NCBI RefSeq assembly: GCF_900636385.1
Contig: NZ_LR134269.1
Location: forward strand, 2,170,001-2,234,000
Origin: Staphylococcus warneri
GTDB taxonomy: Bacteria; Bacillota; Bacilli; Staphylococcales; Staphylococcaceae
DNA: 64,000 nt
Direction of reading: 5' to 3'
The notes below the pieces were generated by a model. That model was not told where the DNA came from and did not search any database. It saw nothing but the letters and a program-made list of their open reading frames with translations. Shown piece after piece: positions 62,381-64,000 of this stretch; within the stretch, counting starts at the first letter, position 1; every line of letters starts with the position of its first letter. A program made the translations under genes and the position numbers.

Positions 62381-62779
62381 TTAATTATTCTCATCTGAAG
62401 ATTTAGCCTTAGAGGATTTATTATCATTTGGCAATCTAAAAATCACTTCGCCTTTATTACTTAAATAATAATCATCTCGCGCCACTTTTTCGATATAATC
62501 TTTATCATTCAAATTATTTAGTTTTTCTTTCAATGCGATTTCTTCATCTTGTTGCTTTTGAAATTGCTCTTCTTTATGTTTTCTTTCGACTGCATCTTTT
62601 TCGTTACTGTGTTTTTGGAAGACAAGCATAATGCATAATAAAATGATAATCGCTAGCATGATACCACCAAACAACGCGATTCTTCGACGTACTACACGCA
62701 TCTTTTTACGTTGTCGTTGCTTTTTTTGGTTCTCTTTAGATGTATATTGATTACCGATATTTTCAACTTTATTATTCAT
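62381..62779 (-). CDS. divIC: Septum formation protein DivIC (FtsB family)
   Basis: 132 residues: Lys/Arg-rich cytosolic N-terminus (about 15-33), one span (about 35-53, I-A-L-F-G-G-I-M-L-A-I-I-I-L-L), then an outer coiled coil rich in Glu/Lys/Gln and an acidic Ser/Asn tail. Forms a complex with DivIB and FtsL at the septum. Good GTGAGGTG site before ATG 62779. Confidence 0.93.
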   Translation of the reverse strand: MNNKVENIGNQYTSKENQKKQRQRKKMRVVRRRIALFGGIMLAIIILLCIMLVFQKHSNEKDAVERKHKEEQFQKQQDEEIALKEKLNNLNDKDYIEKVARDDYYLSNKGEVIFRLPNDNKSSKAKSSDENN

Positions 62780-62799
62780 AGCTTGTCACCTCACTTTGT

Positions 62800-63066
62800 C
62801 TATTCAGATTCATTAATACGCTCTTCTTTTACTAATTCATACATACCTTTAGCATTTTCTTTAGATGCATGTTCATTTAATCCGGTTACATTGACGGTTA
62901 CAAGTTTTTGGCCGAAACGAATAACGAGTTCATCTCCAACTTTAACATCTGTACCTGCTTTTGCTACATTACCATTAATCGTAATACGTCCTTGGTCACT
63001 AATTTCCTTAGCTAATGTACGACGTTTAATTAATCTAGACACTTTTAAAAATTTATCTAATCTCAT
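62800..63066 (-). CDS. rqcP: RqcP (YabO), S4-domain ribosome quality control factor
   Basis: 88 residues, Hsp15-like S4 domain (M-R-L-D-K-F-L-K-V-S-R-L-I-K-R-R-T-L-A). In B. subtilis it works with RqcH in poly-alanine tailing on split 50S subunits. Overlaps the mazG stop by four bases (ATGA). The name follows the B. subtilis homologue; length and motifs fit. Confidence 0.92.
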   Translation of the reverse strand: MRLDKFLKVSRLIKRRTLAKEISDQGRITINGNVAKAGTDVKVGDELVIRFGQKLVTVNVTGLNEHASKENAKGMYELVKEERINESE

Positions 63067-64000
63067 TGATGAGTCTCTCCTTGCTCTAAAAATTGTTTAA
63101 GAGCCACTTCGTCAAAATCTTTATTTTTTGTTTTATCATACAATGACATGAAATGGTCTGCAAATACTTTCTCGAATTTCACACGTGGTTTTTTACCTTC
63201 ATTAGATTTAGCAGTTGCCCATATCGTTTTTAAATCCTCTATGGATTCAGCAGATTCATCACTAAATATATGTGGGTGACGACGAATCATTTTAGCATTT
63301 AAACTTGCGACTACTTCTTTTAAATCAAAATAACCTTCTTTTTTACCGATACTTGTATGCAATAATACCTGTAATAGTATATCTCCTAATTCTTCCACCA
63401 TGTGCCAGTCGTCTTCATTATCAATAGCCTCAAATAGTTCAAACGTCTCTTCTAACAGATAACGTTTTAATGATTGATGTGTTTGAACTTTATCCCAAGG
63501 ACAACCTTTTTCATCATCAACAAGTAAATCAATCGTTTGTTCAGCAAAATTAAAATCATTATATAGTGATTCATTTGCTACTATTTTAGGCACAAAGACA
63601 CTTGTTAAATTATTAAAAGCAGTGTCAAAATGATCTAGCTCAAATAAAGCACATTCAGTTACTTGTGCTTCACCACTACGTGCACCTGTAACAATTTTTA
63701 CAATATGATCATCGGGATAACGTTCCATCAACGTCAACTTGATATCTGCTGCTACCATTGCGCTATATACTTGAGTTATCAAAGTATTAGTGCGAACATT
63801 TAGTTTCGCTTCTTCTAGTGCGGTACCATCTAGTAAGGTAAACCCATCATTAGGTTCAACTGCAACCGCTTCGAATACATCATCAATGAAGCTTTTTCCA
63901 CCTAATACCTTCACTTCTATATCCTCATTCTGATTATGATACGCCATTAACTTAGCAGTCGTCGTTTCAGCAACACGAGGATGTCCAGGCACAGCGTATA
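63063..64000 (-). CDS. mazG: YabN-type protein: tetrapyrrole methylase-like plus MazG pyrophosphohydrolase (5' end cut)
   Basis: Only the last 310 or so codons are in the window; the frame is open to the right edge (Y-A-V-P-G-H-P-R-V-A-E), so an apparent start at 63992 is not real. The V-P-G-H-P motif belongs to the methylase-like domain; the MazG domain has K-R-Y-L-L-E-E-T-F-E-L-F-E-A-I-D and E-E-L-G-D-I-L-L-Q-V-L-L-H (EExxE and ExxD metal ligands). MazG hydrolyses NTPs. Upstream of rqcP as in Bacillus. Confidence 0.92.
   Translation of the reverse strand, partial: YAVPGHPRVAETTTAKLMAYHNQNEDIEVKVLGGKSFIDDVFEAVAVEPNDGFTLLDGTALEEAKLNVRTNTLITQVYSAMVAADIKLTLMERYPDDHIVKIVTGARSGEAQVTECALFELDHFDTAFNNLTSVFVPKIVANESLYNDFNFAEQTIDLLVDDEKGCPWDKVQTHQSLKRYLLEETFELFEAIDNEDDWHMVEELGDILLQVLLHTSIGKKEGYFDLKEVVASLNAKMIRRHPHIFSDESAESIEDLKTIWATAKSNEGKKPRVKFEKVFADHFMSLYDKTKNKDFDEVALKQFLEQGETHQ

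Overview
This window is a piece of a low-GC Firmicute chromosome, almost certainly Staphylococcus. Gene order, protein sequences and the eight-tRNA block (Val-Thr-Lys-Gly-Leu-Arg-Pro-Ala) in front of a 16S gene follow the staphylococcal core chromosome from mazG through lysS, clpC, rpoBC and fusA-tuf to kbl. The variable parts of the 16S genes, as I remember reference sequences, fit the S. warneri / S. pasteuri group better than S. aureus, S. epidermidis or S. haemolyticus. That species call is from memory and was not searched. Nearly all genes lie on the minus strand; only the M20 amidohydrolase, nupC and pdxR are on plus.

Layout, low to high coordinate. (1) 1-4300: metabolic genes: a cut ornithine cyclodeaminase-family gene, a GNAT acetyltransferase, kbl and an M20 amidohydrolase. 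(2) 4320-22325: the translation/transcription superblock tuf, fusA, rpsG, rpsL, L7Ae-like, rpoC, rpoB, an RsmC-like methyltransferase, rplL, rplJ, rplA, rplK, nusG, secE, rpmG and sigH, with an L10 leader and other structured leaders. (3) 22396-30677: RNA metabolism and cysteine/tRNA charging: rae1, rlmB, mrnC, cysS and cysE (under a Cys T-box), gltX, a PIN/TRAM membrane protein and radA. (4) 31019-35524: the CtsR-controlled stress operon ctsR-mcsA-mcsB-clpC with two CtsR boxes over its promoter. (5) 35680-39881: nupC, then pdxT-pdxS divergent from the MocR-type regulator pdxR. (6) 40008-51438: two complete tandem rRNA operons (about 5.2 kb each), a tRNA-Ile in one spacer only, eight tRNAs, and a third, slightly different 5S gene at the upstream end. 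(7) 51682-64000: lysS, folK-folB-folP, cysK, hslO, ftsH, hpt, tilS, an S1 protein, divIC, rqcP and a cut yabN/mazG.

The region is a housekeeping core. I see no prophage, insertion sequence, CRISPR array, toxin-antitoxin pair or defence island, and no protein-coding system that looks undescribed. The signals best worth a second look are non-coding: a 60-bp tandem repeat with hairpins just upstream of the rplJ promoter, a four-way-junction candidate in the rplK leader, a long-range stem between rplK and rplA, a near-parS palindrome between yacL and gltX, a 22-bp tandem repeat between two promoters of the orphan 5S/tRNA unit, and co-varying changes in the orphan 5S gene. Eleven genes appear to start at GTG or TTG.
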